A stretch of DNA of 64,000 bases from Colwellia piezophila ATCC BAA-637 (GCF_000378625.1 NZ_KB905168.1:124001-188000); one strand, 5' to 3'. Shown: positions 25,814 through 35,247, numbered from the stretch's first letter. Notes: a model not told the origin generated them from the sequence alone. Numbers and translations: made by a program.

Positions 25814-28603
25814 TTAATGCGCTTCATCCCAGTTATCGCCAATGCCATATTCGGCAATTAACGGTACATTAAGCTCTACGGCATCATTCATTAGAGTCAC
25901 TAGTTTCGCAGTAGTTTCTTCAACAATATCTTGGTGTATTTCAAAAATCAGTTCATCGTGTACCTGCATGGTCATTTTGATGCGGTCATCATTTTGTTCA
26001 AGTAACCATGAGTCTACTGCTAACATCGCCTTTTTAATGATATCTGCTGCTGTGCCTTGCATTGGCGCATTGATTGCTGCGCGCTCAGCGGCTTTTTTAC
26101 GCATACCGTTTTTAGCATTGATGTCAGGTAAATATAAGCGACGACCATATAATGTTTCCACATAGCCCTGTTCACTCGCTAGTTGTCGAGTATCTTCCAT
26201 GTAAGTTAGTACACCAGGGTAACGTTGGAAATACTTATCTTGATACTCTTGTGCTTGTTGGCGGCCAATATTTAGTTGTTTGGCTAAACCAAAGGCTGAC
26301 ATGCCATAAATCAAACCGAAGTTAATCGCTTTAGCACTACGACGTTGCTCAGTGGTCACTTCATCAAGTTCAACAGCAAATATTTCAGCCGCTGTTGCTC
26401 TATGAATATCTTTACCTTCGCTAAAGGCGGTCACTAAACCTTTATCATTTGATAAGTGCGCCATGATACGTAATTCAATTTGCGAGTAATCTATCGCCAC
26501 TATTTTATAATCTTTAGGGGCAATAAAGGCTTGGCGAATTTTACGACCTTGCTCACTACGAATTGGAATATTTTGTAAGTTTGGATCGGTTGAAGATAAA
26601 CGTCCGGTTGCGGTTACCGCTTGATGATACGAAGTATGTAAACGTCCGGTTTTATCACTAACCATTAACGGTAACTTGTCTGTATAGGTCGATTTAAGCT
26701 TACTTAAACCTCTATTCTCTAAAATAACTTTAGGTAATGGATAATCAAGGGCTAACTCTTGCAACACGTCTTCTGCTGTTGAAGGCGCACCTTTTGGCGT
26801 CTTTTTGATGACCGGAATTTTTAACTCTTCAAAAAGAATTTGCTGTAATTGCTTCGGTGATGCCAAGTTAAAACTTTTGCCAGCTAAATTATGCGCTTCA
26901 ATTTCCAGCTCATCTAAGCGCTGCCCTAAGGTTCTGCTTTGATCGGCTAAAATATCACTATCAATCAATACCCCTGTTTGCTCCATACGTGCAAGCACAG
27001 GTAATAATGGCATTTCGATATCATTAAAAACACTTAGCAGCGATGCTGATTGCGCTAGTGCAGGGAAAATAGCGTGGTGTAAACGCAAAGTGATATCAGC
27101 ATCTTCCGCGGCATAGTGAGCGGCTTTTTCTAGATCAATTTGATTGAAGGTAAGCTGTTTCGCACCTTTGCCAGCAATATCTTCAAACTTTACCGTTTTA
27201 TAATCAAGGTATTTCAGTGCCAGCGCATCCATATTGTGACGCGTAGAAATACTGTTGTAACAGTAAGATTCGATCATGGTATCAAACTCAATACCTTGCA
27301 AAGCGATATCATAATGGCTTAATACGTTGGCATCATACTTAAGGTTTTGACCAATCTTTTTAATGGTCTTACTTTCTAGTAGTGGTTTTAACTGCGCTAA
27401 TACCCAGTCTTTATCAAGTTGCTCTGGAGCACCTTCATAATCGTGAGTTAATGGTACATAAGCGGCTTTACCTACTTCAATGGCAAAAGATACGCCGACT
27501 ATTTCAGCCTTCATGTAATCAACACTAGTGGTTTCAGTATCAAAGGCAAACTTTTCACACCCTTGTAACTTTTCAAGCCACTGGCTAAAGAGTGCTTTGT
27601 CTAATATTGTATCGTATTGGCATTGTGCAACTTCTACCGCGGTAACTGTCGCAGCTTGCTCACCTGCTGAACCTGTCGACTTAGATCCTTTAGTAGCAGC
27701 ACTTTCTTCACCGCCTTTACCTAAGTCAGCTAATAGACGTTTTAATTCAAATTTTTGATAAAGCTTAGTTAGCGCCTCAACATCGGGTGCACTGGCCGCT
27801 AATTCAGCTGCGGTTTGCTCTAATTCAACATCACATTTAATAGTGGCTAATTTATATGACAAAGGTAGCTGCACTAGCGCATCACGTAGGTACTCGCCTA
27901 TTTTTCCTTTTACTTTATCAGCATTAGCAATAACTTCAGCCATAGTGCCATGCTCTGCTAACCATTTAACCGCCGTTTTTGGCCCACACTTGACTACACC
28001 AGGAATGTTATCAACTTTATCACCCATCAAGGCAAGGTAGTCGATAATCTGATCAGGGCGAACACCAAATTTTTCACTAACACCAGCAACATCCATTTCT
28101 ACATCTGTCATGGTATTAATCAAACGCACATGTTTAGTAACTAGCTGTGCCATATCTTTATCGCCAGTCGAAATAACGGTTTCTATGCCTAATTCATCGG
28201 CTTGTTTTGCCAAGGTGCCAATAACATCATCGGCCTCTACACCAGGGATGACTAATAAGGGTAAACCCATAGCGGTAATAATCTCATGCAATGGCGCTAT
28301 TTGTGTACGTAGATCATCGGGCATAGGTGGACGATTGGCTTTGTATTCTGGATACATATCATTGCGAAAGGTTTTACCTTTTGCATCAAAAATAGCGATG
28401 ATATTGCCATTGGGGTAGTCTTTTTTCAAACTACGCAGCATATTCAATACACCGGTGATGGCTCCTGTTGGTTGGCCATCTGCGGTTGAAAGTGCTTGTA
28501 AATATGGCACGTGATAGGCTCGAAATAAATACGAAGAGCCATCGACTAATATCAAGGGTGATTGCGTGTTATTAGCATCAGGTGAGGTTGCAGAAGTTGT
28601 CAT
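25814..28603 (-). CDS. polA: DNA polymerase I
   Basis: 929 residues from the ATG at 28603. With this start the catalytic residues fall at or next to their E. coli numbers, which supports it over the open extension to 28654: exonuclease Asp355 and Glu357 (FDTETTS), polymerase Asp705 (DYSQIELR) and Asp883 (VHDELIFE; E. coli 882). Domains: 5'-3' exonuclease (about 14-300), 3'-5' proofreading exonuclease (about 330-530, active-site residues intact) and polymerase (about 545-929). It fills gaps and removes RNA primers. Its upstream region holds two perfect DnaA boxes. Confidence 0.97.
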   Translation of the reverse strand: MTTSATSPDANNTQSPLILVDGSSYLFRAYHVPYLQALSTADGQPTGAITGVLNMLRSLKKDYPNGNIIAIFDAKGKTFRNDMYPEYKANRPPMPDDLRTQIAPLHEIITAMGLPLLVIPGVEADDVIGTLAKQADELGIETVISTGDKDMAQLVTKHVRLINTMTDVEMDVAGVSEKFGVRPDQIIDYLALMGDKVDNIPGVVKCGPKTAVKWLAEHGTMAEVIANADKVKGKIGEYLRDALVQLPLSYKLATIKCDVELEQTAAELAASAPDVEALTKLYQKFELKRLLADLGKGGEESAATKGSKSTGSAGEQAATVTAVEVAQCQYDTILDKALFSQWLEKLQGCEKFAFDTETTSVDYMKAEIVGVSFAIEVGKAAYVPLTHDYEGAPEQLDKDWVLAQLKPLLESKTIKKIGQNLKYDANVLSHYDIALQGIEFDTMIESYCYNSISTRHNMDALALKYLDYKTVKFEDIAGKGAKQLTFNQIDLEKAAHYAAEDADITLRLHHAIFPALAQSASLLSVFNDIEMPLLPVLARMEQTGVLIDSDILADQSRTLGQRLDELEIEAHNLAGKSFNLASPKQLQQILFEELKIPVIKKTPKGAPSTAEDVLQELALDYPLPKVILENRGLSKLKSTYTDKLPLMVSDKTGRLHTSYHQAVTATGRLSSTDPNLQNIPIRSEQGRKIRQAFIAPKDYKIVAIDYSQIELRIMAHLSNDKGLVTAFSEGKDIHRATAAEIFAVELDEVTTEQRRSAKAINFGLIYGMSAFGLAKQLNIGRQQAQEYQDKYFQRYPGVLTYMEDTRQLASEQGYVETLYGRRLYLPDINAKNGMRKKAAERAAINAPMQGTAADIIKKAMLAVDSWLLEQNDDRIKMTMQVHDELIFEIHQDIVEETTAKLVTLMNDAVELNVPLIAEYGIGDNWDEAH

Positions 28604-28698
28604 AAGAAATACGCGAAGTGAGTAAAATAAGCTAAAGGTAGCTAAGCATGCCATAAAGTGCAGATATGCTCCACTTTATCAGTGTGCTTAATTGACTA

Positions 28699-28868
28699 GA
28701 TCGTTGATCCTCTTGTGGATAACCTTGTGATCAAGTACGAAAAACAGCCAGAAAAATGCGCAGAGCAAATCTGAAAGTTAAAATATAAGGAATTGATTTA
28801 ATTGATAAATTAATGCTTTCTAAAGCCATCCAAGGCGCATTTTATTTATTTTCATACTATGTGGATAA
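28699..28868. promoter_or_regulatory. Two perfect DnaA boxes with clustered GATC sites upstream of polA
   Basis: TGTGGATAA, the complement of the consensus box TTATCCACA, occurs at 28714-28722 and 28860-28868 in the same orientation. Three GATC sites (28699, 28706, 28729) surround the first. The wider stretch to 29150 is very AT-rich. It lacks a third perfect box and the gidA/mioC or dnaA/rpmH neighbours of known gammaproteobacterial origins. DnaA control of polA or a DnaA-titrating site is more likely than an origin. Confidence 0.5.
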
Positions 28869-29186
28869 ATTTATTATTAAGTTATTTTTTAGTTGTACAA
28901 AAAAACAACTAGGGGAAATAACGAGGTAAGAGATTATCAGAAACTGGCGTGATTACCAGTGTATTATTAAACTTTTTTTACAGTTTATTTACACTTTTAC
29001 CTAACAAAAAAACATAAGGCAGGAACAGCAAGAGCTAGCAACAGATCAACCAGCTGAATAACGATATATATTAAAAAAATTATCAAAAAAAACCAAATTC
29101 CGGCTAAGTTTTACCGGGGATTTTATCCCTATGAAACGTAAAAATATGAATTGATCATTCAATCTACAATTTTAGATAACATATGA

Positions 29187-29249
29187 ATATACCCGTTATT
29201 AATCGAGATGCAGGTTTCAGAGTGCACGTTGAATGGTAACGGGTATATA
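29187..29249. repeat. Short copy of the TATACCC repeat family after the efflux gene
   Basis: ATATACCCGTTA at the left and TAACGGGTATAT at the right are exact inverted ends. Inside, GAGATGCAGGTTTCAG matches the sub-terminal sequence of the element at 16516-16782. It looks like an internally deleted copy. Since it lies six bases beyond the stop of the czcA-type gene, it may also act as that operon's 3' hairpin. Confidence 0.6.
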
Positions 29250-29254
29250 TTTGA

Positions 29255-32200
29255 CTATCGCGTTAGTTGAGCAATTTTTGTTTTAGAAAACCATGGATAT
29301 AATACCGGTAAAACAAATAAGGTTAATAACGTCGCGGTTACTAAGCCGCCAACAATAACACTGGCAAGTGGTCGTTGAATTTCAGCGCCAACACCATTGG
29401 ACATCAGCATAGGGATTAGACCTAATGCCGAGGTGATAGCCGTCATCAATACCGGACGTAAACGTGATATTGCGCCATCAAAAACCGCTTTTGATGTGTC
29501 AATGCCATCTTTAACCAGTTGATTTATGCTTTCTACCATCACCACACCATTAAGTACCGCGACACCAAACAAGGTGATAAAACCAACCGAGCTTGGCACC
29601 GATAAGTATTGCTCTGAAATATAGAGCGAGAAAATACCACCAATAACCGCCAATGGCACATTCACTAATATCAGCATCGCTTGACCGACAGAGCCAAAGG
29701 CAAAGTAAAGTAGCAAGGCAATTAACGCCAGTGATAACGGCACTACCACAGCAAGGCGCTGCTGGGCGCGTTGTTGGTTTTCAAATTGGCCACCAATAAC
29801 CACAGAATAACCTGCTGGCAAGTCCACTTTACTCGCAATGGCTGCACGAATATCCGCGACTACACTGCCCATGTCTCGGCCCTGTACATTCGCCTGAATA
29901 ACCACACGTCTTTGCACGTCATCACGGCGTACTTGTGGCGGTCCAGATTCAAAGCTAACGGTAGCGATATCACCTAAACGCACCCAAGCACCAGTCGGTG
30001 ATTGTATTCTCAGGTCGGCAATCGCTGCTTGGTTATCACGATACTTTTCCTCAAAACGCACATAAATATCGTAGCGCTCATTACCATTGATTATTTGGCC
30101 AGCACTAACGCCGCCAATACCATCTTTAACCACAGCCATAACATCACCAACGGATAACCCATATCGTGATAGCTGTTGTCTTTTCGGTTTAATCACTAGT
30201 TGTGCTTCACCAACTATTTGCTCTAGCGCAACATCTCTAGCACCGTCAATTTGTTTGATAGCCGCTTCAATTTCTCGACCTTTACTCGCCAGTATATCTA
30301 ACTCAGGACCAAACAGCTTAATCGCAAGTTGCGCTTTAACGCCAGAGAGTAACTCATCAACACGGGTAGCAATTGGCTGTGAAAAGTTAAGTAATAAACC
30401 CGGAAACTGTGCAAGTTTCTCTGCCATTAAACCCTGTAACTCAAACCGATTTTCTGCGCTGCTCCACTCTGATACAGGTTTTAAGCCAATGTATATTTCA
30501 ATATTATTGACTGGCTCAGGATCACCACCGATTTCAGCACGACCAATTCGGCTTAGGGTGTACTCTACTTCAGGGAATTCCATTAACATTTTTTCAAGAA
30601 TGGGGGCCACTGACAAAGCAGTTTCCAAACTTGATGAAGGCGCCAAAGTCGCTCTTAGGTTAATCGTACCTTCTTCAAGCTCAGGCACAAACTCGGTACC
30701 AATTTGAGGAACTAAAGCGGCAGCACCAACAAACAATAAAACTGAAGCAGCAATGACTACTTTTGTGTGCTTCATTGCTGCAGTAAGCCCTTTGCGATAA
30801 AGCTTGTCTAATGGTTTTAAGACAAAGCTCTCTTTTTCTTTAATACCTTTTTTAAACATATAAGTCGCTAGAGCCGGTACCACAATTAATGCCACTAAAA
30901 TTGCCGAAACAACCGCTAAAATAATACTGATAGCCATAGGTTGAAACAATTTGGCTTCAACCCCTTCAAAACTAAACAGCGGCATAAAGACCACTAAAAT
31001 GATGGCAGCAGCAAAGAATACCGGACGGGCGACTTCTTTACCGGCTTCTTTTAACCGCAAAGCAATACCTTCATCATCGTTTTCGGCCTTATAGGGAACA
31101 AGAGACTGTGGGTCGAACGTACCTGCATCTGTGCCTAAATTTCTCTGTTGGGCATTTTTATAATGCGTTGCATCAGGTCTATTGAGATGTTTAACCATGT
31201 TTTCAACCATCACTACAGAGCCATCAACTAGCATACCAATAGCAACAGCAATACCGCCTAACGACATTAAGTTAGCGGATAAACCTAACCAAGACATCAC
31301 CATTAACGCGATAGCGATAGAAATAGGAATTGAAATGAGCACTAAAAACGTGGCGCGTAGGTTCATTAAAAACAGCGCGAGCACGATGGCAATGAAAATA
31401 AACGCTAAGGCTAAGGCGTCCACCACGGTATCAACCGCTTTAGTAATTAAATCCGCCTGGTCATAAAACGGCTCAAAACGAACGCCTTCGGGTAACGCTT
31501 GGTTGATCATTGGAATGCGCGCCCTAATACCATCAATGGTCGCTTTGGTATTTGCGCCCATACGTTTTAGGACAATGCCGGTAACCACTTCACCTAAGCT
31601 GTCAATGTTACCCTCTGCGTCTCTGCGCGTCATAGTAACCGCACCTTGGCGAATCTCACTGCCCAATGAAACTTTAGCAACATCATCAATAGTAACGACA
31701 GTACCCGCAACCGTTTTCACTGGTACTTGTCTAATATCGGCTAAACCAGCTTCGCCACTATTAAACCAACCCGTACCACGAATCACTAATTGCTCTTGCC
31801 CACGGTTCATATACCAACCACCAACATTGGCATTATTATTCTCAAGTGCCCTAACAATATCGTTTTGCGTTAACTGATATGACAATAATTTGCTTGGTTC
31901 AATGTTTACCTGATACTGCCTAACATTACCGCCAAAAGACAAGACATCGGTAACACCATCTACCGGCATAACCAATAACTTCACTATCCAGTCGTTCAAA
32001 CTTCTTAACGTCATTGAGTCATAACCAGAATCTTTGTCAGCAATTAATAAATACTGAAAGATTTGACCCAAGCCCGAGGTATTAGGTCCCATGGCCGGTG
32101 TACCTACACCTTGAGGAATTAATTCTTTCGCCGCTTGCAAACGTTCAAAGACCAGCTGGCGAGCAAAATAGATGTCGGTGCCTTCTTTAAAAACTACCGT

Positions 32201-32479
32201 TACGCCCGACAAACCTGTTTTTGAAATTGAACGTACTTGTTCGACATCAGGCAGTGCATACATGACAGCTTCAATAGGATAAGTAATTAGCTGCTCAACT
32301 TCTTCAGCGGCTAAGCCAGGTGCTTCGGTATTTATGGCTACCTGAACATTGGTTACGTCAGGAAAAGCATCTAAATTTAACTTGGGGATCACCATAATAG
32401 CTGCCGCCATCGTGGCGATCAGTGCGATAACTACCAATAGTCGATTATTGATCGACCAATCAATCATTTTATTAAACAT
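29255..32479 (-). CDS. Heavy-metal efflux RND pump, CzcA/CusA family
   Basis: 1074 residues with AAGGAA upstream of the ATG. It shows the RND plan: first helix (10-30), large periplasmic loop (about 35-335), helices 2-6, a second loop and helices 8-12. IPKLNLDAFPDVTNVQV near the N-terminus and GGIAVAIGMLVDGSVVMVEN in the fourth helix identify the metal (HME) branch. The Asp and Glu of VDGSVVMVEN are the proton-relay residues. A charged cytoplasmic insert (about 425-460) follows. It exports divalent metal across both membranes with the adaptor encoded 15 bases upstream. No OMF gene is nearby, so the outer-membrane factor must be shared. The metal is not determined. Confidence 0.92.
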   Translation of the reverse strand: MFNKMIDWSINNRLLVVIALIATMAAAIMVIPKLNLDAFPDVTNVQVAINTEAPGLAAEEVEQLITYPIEAVMYALPDVEQVRSISKTGLSGVTVVFKEGTDIYFARQLVFERLQAAKELIPQGVGTPAMGPNTSGLGQIFQYLLIADKDSGYDSMTLRSLNDWIVKLLVMPVDGVTDVLSFGGNVRQYQVNIEPSKLLSYQLTQNDIVRALENNNANVGGWYMNRGQEQLVIRGTGWFNSGEAGLADIRQVPVKTVAGTVVTIDDVAKVSLGSEIRQGAVTMTRRDAEGNIDSLGEVVTGIVLKRMGANTKATIDGIRARIPMINQALPEGVRFEPFYDQADLITKAVDTVVDALALAFIFIAIVLALFLMNLRATFLVLISIPISIAIALMVMSWLGLSANLMSLGGIAVAIGMLVDGSVVMVENMVKHLNRPDATHYKNAQQRNLGTDAGTFDPQSLVPYKAENDDEGIALRLKEAGKEVARPVFFAAAIILVVFMPLFSFEGVEAKLFQPMAISIILAVVSAILVALIVVPALATYMFKKGIKEKESFVLKPLDKLYRKGLTAAMKHTKVVIAASVLLFVGAAALVPQIGTEFVPELEEGTINLRATLAPSSSLETALSVAPILEKMLMEFPEVEYTLSRIGRAEIGGDPEPVNNIEIYIGLKPVSEWSSAENRFELQGLMAEKLAQFPGLLLNFSQPIATRVDELLSGVKAQLAIKLFGPELDILASKGREIEAAIKQIDGARDVALEQIVGEAQLVIKPKRQQLSRYGLSVGDVMAVVKDGIGGVSAGQIINGNERYDIYVRFEEKYRDNQAAIADLRIQSPTGAWVRLGDIATVSFESGPPQVRRDDVQRRVVIQANVQGRDMGSVVADIRAAIASKVDLPAGYSVVIGGQFENQQRAQQRLAVVVPLSLALIALLLYFAFGSVGQAMLILVNVPLAVIGGIFSLYISEQYLSVPSSVGFITLFGVAVLNGVVMVESINQLVKDGIDTSKAVFDGAISRLRPVLMTAITSALGLIPMLMSNGVGAEIQRPLASVIVGGLVTATLLTLFVLPVLYPWFSKTKIAQLTR

Positions 32480-32494
32480 AATTTCATTCCTTAC

Positions 32495-33826
32495 CTAGTG
32501 GCCGTGCGGATCAAATCCGCCTTTTGCTATTTCTGAAGCAACAAAGAATGCACCTTTGATCACTACTCGCGTATTAGGGGCAATACCGATAATTTGACGG
32601 TAATGACCTAACGGTTGACCCAGTTCAACTTCAACGGCTTTAAACTCACCAGGGTTGCCTTCAACAAATACCGTCCAATCACCATCTGCGCCACGCATTA
32701 GTGCCGTTTCTGGTACCGCCATTACCGGGGTTTGGGTATCAAACTGAAAATTAACATTAACGAACATGCCGGAATGTAAGGTGTCATCTTTATTTTCCAC
32801 AGACAAGCGCACAATTCGAGTACGGGTAATGGGGTCTATGGTGTGCGCTTCTTGGATCACTTTAGCGAAATGCACTTGGCCAGAAAATTCAATCTTAGCG
32901 AGGGTTCCTACGGGTAAGTTCAGTTTCTTATTGGGTGAAACGCGCGCTTCTACCCATAAATTTTCTTCATTGGCCAAGATCATTATTTTATCCCCCGGCA
33001 TCACCCGCTGTCCTTGGGAAAAATCATCACTTAATACCGCACCAGCGCGTTGAGCTACCAAGGTATACTCACCAAGATTTGATGAATTATTTTTAACGAT
33101 ATCTTCAATGGCTGCTTTGGTTAAACCAAAGGCTGTCAATCGACCATAGGCAGAAATATAATCGGTTTCACTGGCTAATAAACGGCTTTCACTGACCGTA
33201 CCAAGACCCAATTTTTTAGTGCGCTGCCACTCACTATAAGCAACACGATATTGGCCCTGCGCATCAGCCATTGACTCACTGAATAAAGTCACTAGCGCTT
33301 GGCCTTTTTCGACATGCTCTCCCAAAATAGCGTGACGACTGATCACTACCGACTCGGTACGTGGCGAGACAATATAACTGGTGTAACCGTTCGCTTTGAT
33401 TTCTCCGGGGGCATAAACGCTTTTAGCGAAAATTTTGGCGGTTAAAGTAGACACTTTGATATTGGCTATGGCCATTTTTTCAGGACTGAAGCTGATACCT
33501 TCGTCATGATGTTCTTCATTAGCACTTTCACTGCCATTTTGGTTAGTACTTTTGTTAGCATGGCCGTGAGGGTCATCGGCTTTAGTTTCATCCGAGTGTT
33601 CGTCTGTTTTATTTTCGCTGGCATGATCATGACCGGCTTCTTCTACTGCTTCATGAGCATGTTCAGCTTTCATCACTACTGCTGGTGTTACCGTCAGTGG
33701 GCTGGCAAGCTCGGCATCGTTGTAAGCAAATACTGCGCTAGATACCACAGCTAAGCCAGTAAACAGACTACTCAAGCTAATGAGCTTTATTTTTTTAGAT
33801 ACTTTATCAATGATTATATTTTTCAT
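32495..33826 (-). CDS. Periplasmic adaptor (membrane fusion) protein of the metal efflux pump, CzcB/CusB type
   Basis: 443 residues from the ATG at 33826, which has GGA seven bases upstream. A TTG at 33850 also opens the frame but is less likely. A signal/anchor segment (about 12-35) is followed by a His/Asp/Glu-rich stretch (about 55-115, with HAHEAVEEAGHDH and DDPHGHA) that probably binds metal in the periplasm. Lipoyl, hairpin and beta-barrel adaptor segments then follow (YAPGEIKANGYTSYIVSPR; VVISRHAILGEHVEKGQALV). The protein ends GGFDPHGH. It bridges the RND pump and an outer-membrane channel. It is first in the operon. Confidence 0.92.
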   Translation of the reverse strand: MKNIIIDKVSKKIKLISLSSLFTGLAVVSSAVFAYNDAELASPLTVTPAVVMKAEHAHEAVEEAGHDHASENKTDEHSDETKADDPHGHANKSTNQNGSESANEEHHDEGISFSPEKMAIANIKVSTLTAKIFAKSVYAPGEIKANGYTSYIVSPRTESVVISRHAILGEHVEKGQALVTLFSESMADAQGQYRVAYSEWQRTKKLGLGTVSESRLLASETDYISAYGRLTAFGLTKAAIEDIVKNNSSNLGEYTLVAQRAGAVLSDDFSQGQRVMPGDKIMILANEENLWVEARVSPNKKLNLPVGTLAKIEFSGQVHFAKVIQEAHTIDPITRTRIVRLSVENKDDTLHSGMFVNVNFQFDTQTPVMAVPETALMRGADGDWTVFVEGNPGEFKAVEVELGQPLGHYRQIIGIAPNTRVVIKGAFFVASEIAKGGFDPHGH

Positions 33827-33932
33827 TTTTAATTCCAAATTCTTTGACAACTTACCGACATCGTTGCCGAGTAGCTAATGAATAAGGCTACGCCAGCAGA
33901 TTTCACCGATAAGAATTTATTAATAATCTCGT

Positions 33933-33990
33933 ATACCAATCCGTATAAGAAAGTGTTCGCTTAGCGAAAGTTCTTTATGCGGAATGGTAT
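33933..33990. repeat. Palindromic repeat, ATACC/GGTAT family, copy 2, flanked by 14-bp direct repeats
   Basis: ATACCAATCCGTATAAGAAA pairs imperfectly with the right arm ending GCGGAATGGTAT, around a TTCGCTTAGCGAA centre. The ends match the copy at 12427-12485. GAATTTATTAATAA occurs at 33913-33926 and again at 33991-34004, bracketing the unit like a target duplication. Confidence 0.6.
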
Positions 33991-34042
33991 GAATTTATTA
34001 ATAAAATGTCGCAACTAAGCCAGCTAAAGCTAAATCAAATTC

Positions 34043-34086
34043 AGCTTTAGTTCGGCTTTAGTTCGGCTTTAGTTAAGCTTTAGCTA
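34043..34086. repeat. Four tandem 11-bp units upstream of the efflux operon
   Basis: The unit is close to AGCTTTAGTTC. The four copies start at 34043, 34054, 34065 and 34076, with one or two changes each. The last merges into the palindrome CTTTAGCTAAAG. The array lies about 215 bases upstream of the adaptor gene and 37 bases beyond the CzcI-like stop. Confidence 0.7.
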
Positions 34087-34122
34087 AAGATAAGGTTTGT
34101 TGCGGGTAATTTTTAAATTAAA

Positions 34123-34470
34123 TTAAGAAATAGGGGGGCGTATAAGTGCTTCAATGAAGCTCTTATCAAGATTGTTAGTATAAAAATATTGATTGGTGAT
34201 TATAAATTGAGGTGTTGGTAAAGCAGATTTGTTACTGGCAACCCATTGGGTATGAGTGCCTTGACAATGACCACAATGGTGGCAATCTTTAATATTGTGT
34301 TCGCTGTCAGATGATCCATCGAGAAGTTCAATGTCATCAACATCATGAGAATGTTCTGTTAGAAGATGTTGCGAATCAACGAGATGATTTTCATCCGAAT
34401 TAGCCACAGCAGCATACGATTGCAAGGCAATCAATAATACTAATACTAAGCCAATCCAAGTGTTTTTCAT
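34123..34470 (-). CDS. Small His/Cys-rich periplasmic protein, CzcI-like
   Basis: 115 residues. The N-terminus (1-20, ending YAAVA) is a signal peptide. The mature part holds HSHDVDDIE and DCHHCGHCQGTH, a plausible metal-binding cluster, and ends ALIRPPIS. Size, His/Cys clusters and a final RPP motif resemble CzcI-type proteins that accompany czcCBA operons. It lies about 300 bases upstream of the adaptor gene on the same strand, with repeats between, so co-transcription is uncertain. A role in metal binding or in tuning the pump is inferred from content and position. Confidence 0.55.
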   Translation of the reverse strand: MKNTWIGLVLVLLIALQSYAAVANSDENHLVDSQHLLTEHSHDVDDIELLDGSSDSEHNIKDCHHCGHCQGTHTQWVASNKSALPTPQFIITNQYFYTNNLDKSFIEALIRPPIS

Positions 34471-34781
34471 CGATATTACATTTACCCTATTATAAGAACT
34501 TGCGAAGAGCGATACTAATTAATAAAATTAACCTAGTCAATAAGACTCAGTAAAATCATATCACCTACCTCGCGATACAGCAGTATTACAAGTTGTCTAA
34601 AAATATGAAAGTGCTATTGGGTAATTAAATGTAATCAAGCAATAACAACTTAGTCGGACAAAACAAGGGGATATTGGTTATCAATGCTAATAAACATTGA
34701 CTGAAGTAATGAGTCCCGCTATTTTTAGCTAAATCTAAAAAATTAATTAAAACTATTTACTTGAAATAAGCGAGTTATGTT
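34471..34781. other. 311-bp divergent intergenic region
   Basis: It lies between the divergent CzcI-like and DUF4399 genes and should contain both promoters. It is AT-rich. I found no operator-like palindrome, repeat or terminator that I can support. Confidence 0.5.
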
Positions 34782-35222
34782 ATGAAAAAATTTATCCAAT
34801 TATCACTGTTAACTTTGGCATTAAGCCCTGTACTACTAACATCGGCATTAGCCAACGCAAGCAGTATGCCGCAATCTGAGTCTCCAAAGAATGCCAACGT
34901 TTATATTATTTCACCTGCTGACGGTGCAACGGTAAAGAGTACATTTACGGTAACTTTTGGTTTAAAAGATATGGGTGTTTCGCCTGCAGGTATGGAGAAA
35001 AAACATACCGGCCATCATCATTTATTAATTGATAAAGCTTCACTGCCTGCTTTTGATATGCCGATGGGTGGTGACGTTAAGCACTTCGGTGGCGGTCAAA
35101 CACAAACCACATTAACCTTACCTAAAGGCAAACATACTTTGCAGTTGATTATGGGTGATCATCACCATATCCCTCACAAACCGGCAGTGGTTTCGAAGAA
35201 GATCACCATCACTGTTAAGTAA
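34782..35222 (+). CDS. DUF4399 family secreted protein
   Basis: 146 residues with a signal peptide (about 1-27). The mature domain shows the DUF4399 pattern: VYIISPADGATVKSTFTVTFGL, AGMEKKHTGHHHLLID, HFGGGQTQTTLTLPKGKHTLQLIMGDHHHIPH and a final VSKKITITVK. It is a beta-sandwich-like domain, very rich in His, and the function is unknown. The His clusters and the metal efflux neighbours suggest metal binding in the periplasm, but this is inference only. It is expressed alone and convergent with gor. Confidence 0.85.
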   Translation: MKKFIQLSLLTLALSPVLLTSALANASSMPQSESPKNANVYIISPADGATVKSTFTVTFGLKDMGVSPAGMEKKHTGHHHLLIDKASLPAFDMPMGGDVKHFGGGQTQTTLTLPKGKHTLQLIMGDHHHIPHKPAVVSKKITITVK

Positions 35223-35247
35223 AGAACGTTAAATAAAATAGCGCTAC

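Larger units (their letters stand above)
28604..29254. other. 650-bp AT-rich gap between polA and the metal efflux operon
   Basis: Apart from the DnaA boxes it contains small inverted repeats: TAGTTGT/ACAACTA near 28891-28912, and GGGAT/ATCCC near 29117-29129. It ends with the repeat at 29187-29249. No open frame with a ribosome site and no convincing RNA gene was found. Spot 42, which flanks polA in E. coli and Vibrio, was looked for and not seen. Confidence 0.5.

Noticed and set aside
28655-29150. Chromosomal replication origin upstream of polA
   Set aside because: Only two perfect DnaA boxes, no clear 13-mer array, and none of the genes that normally flank gammaproteobacterial oriC. Kept only as a DnaA-linked regulatory candidate.
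28604-29254. Spot 42 (spf) RNA near polA
   Set aside because: No sequence similar to the conserved 5' end or terminator of Spot 42 was seen on either side of polA.
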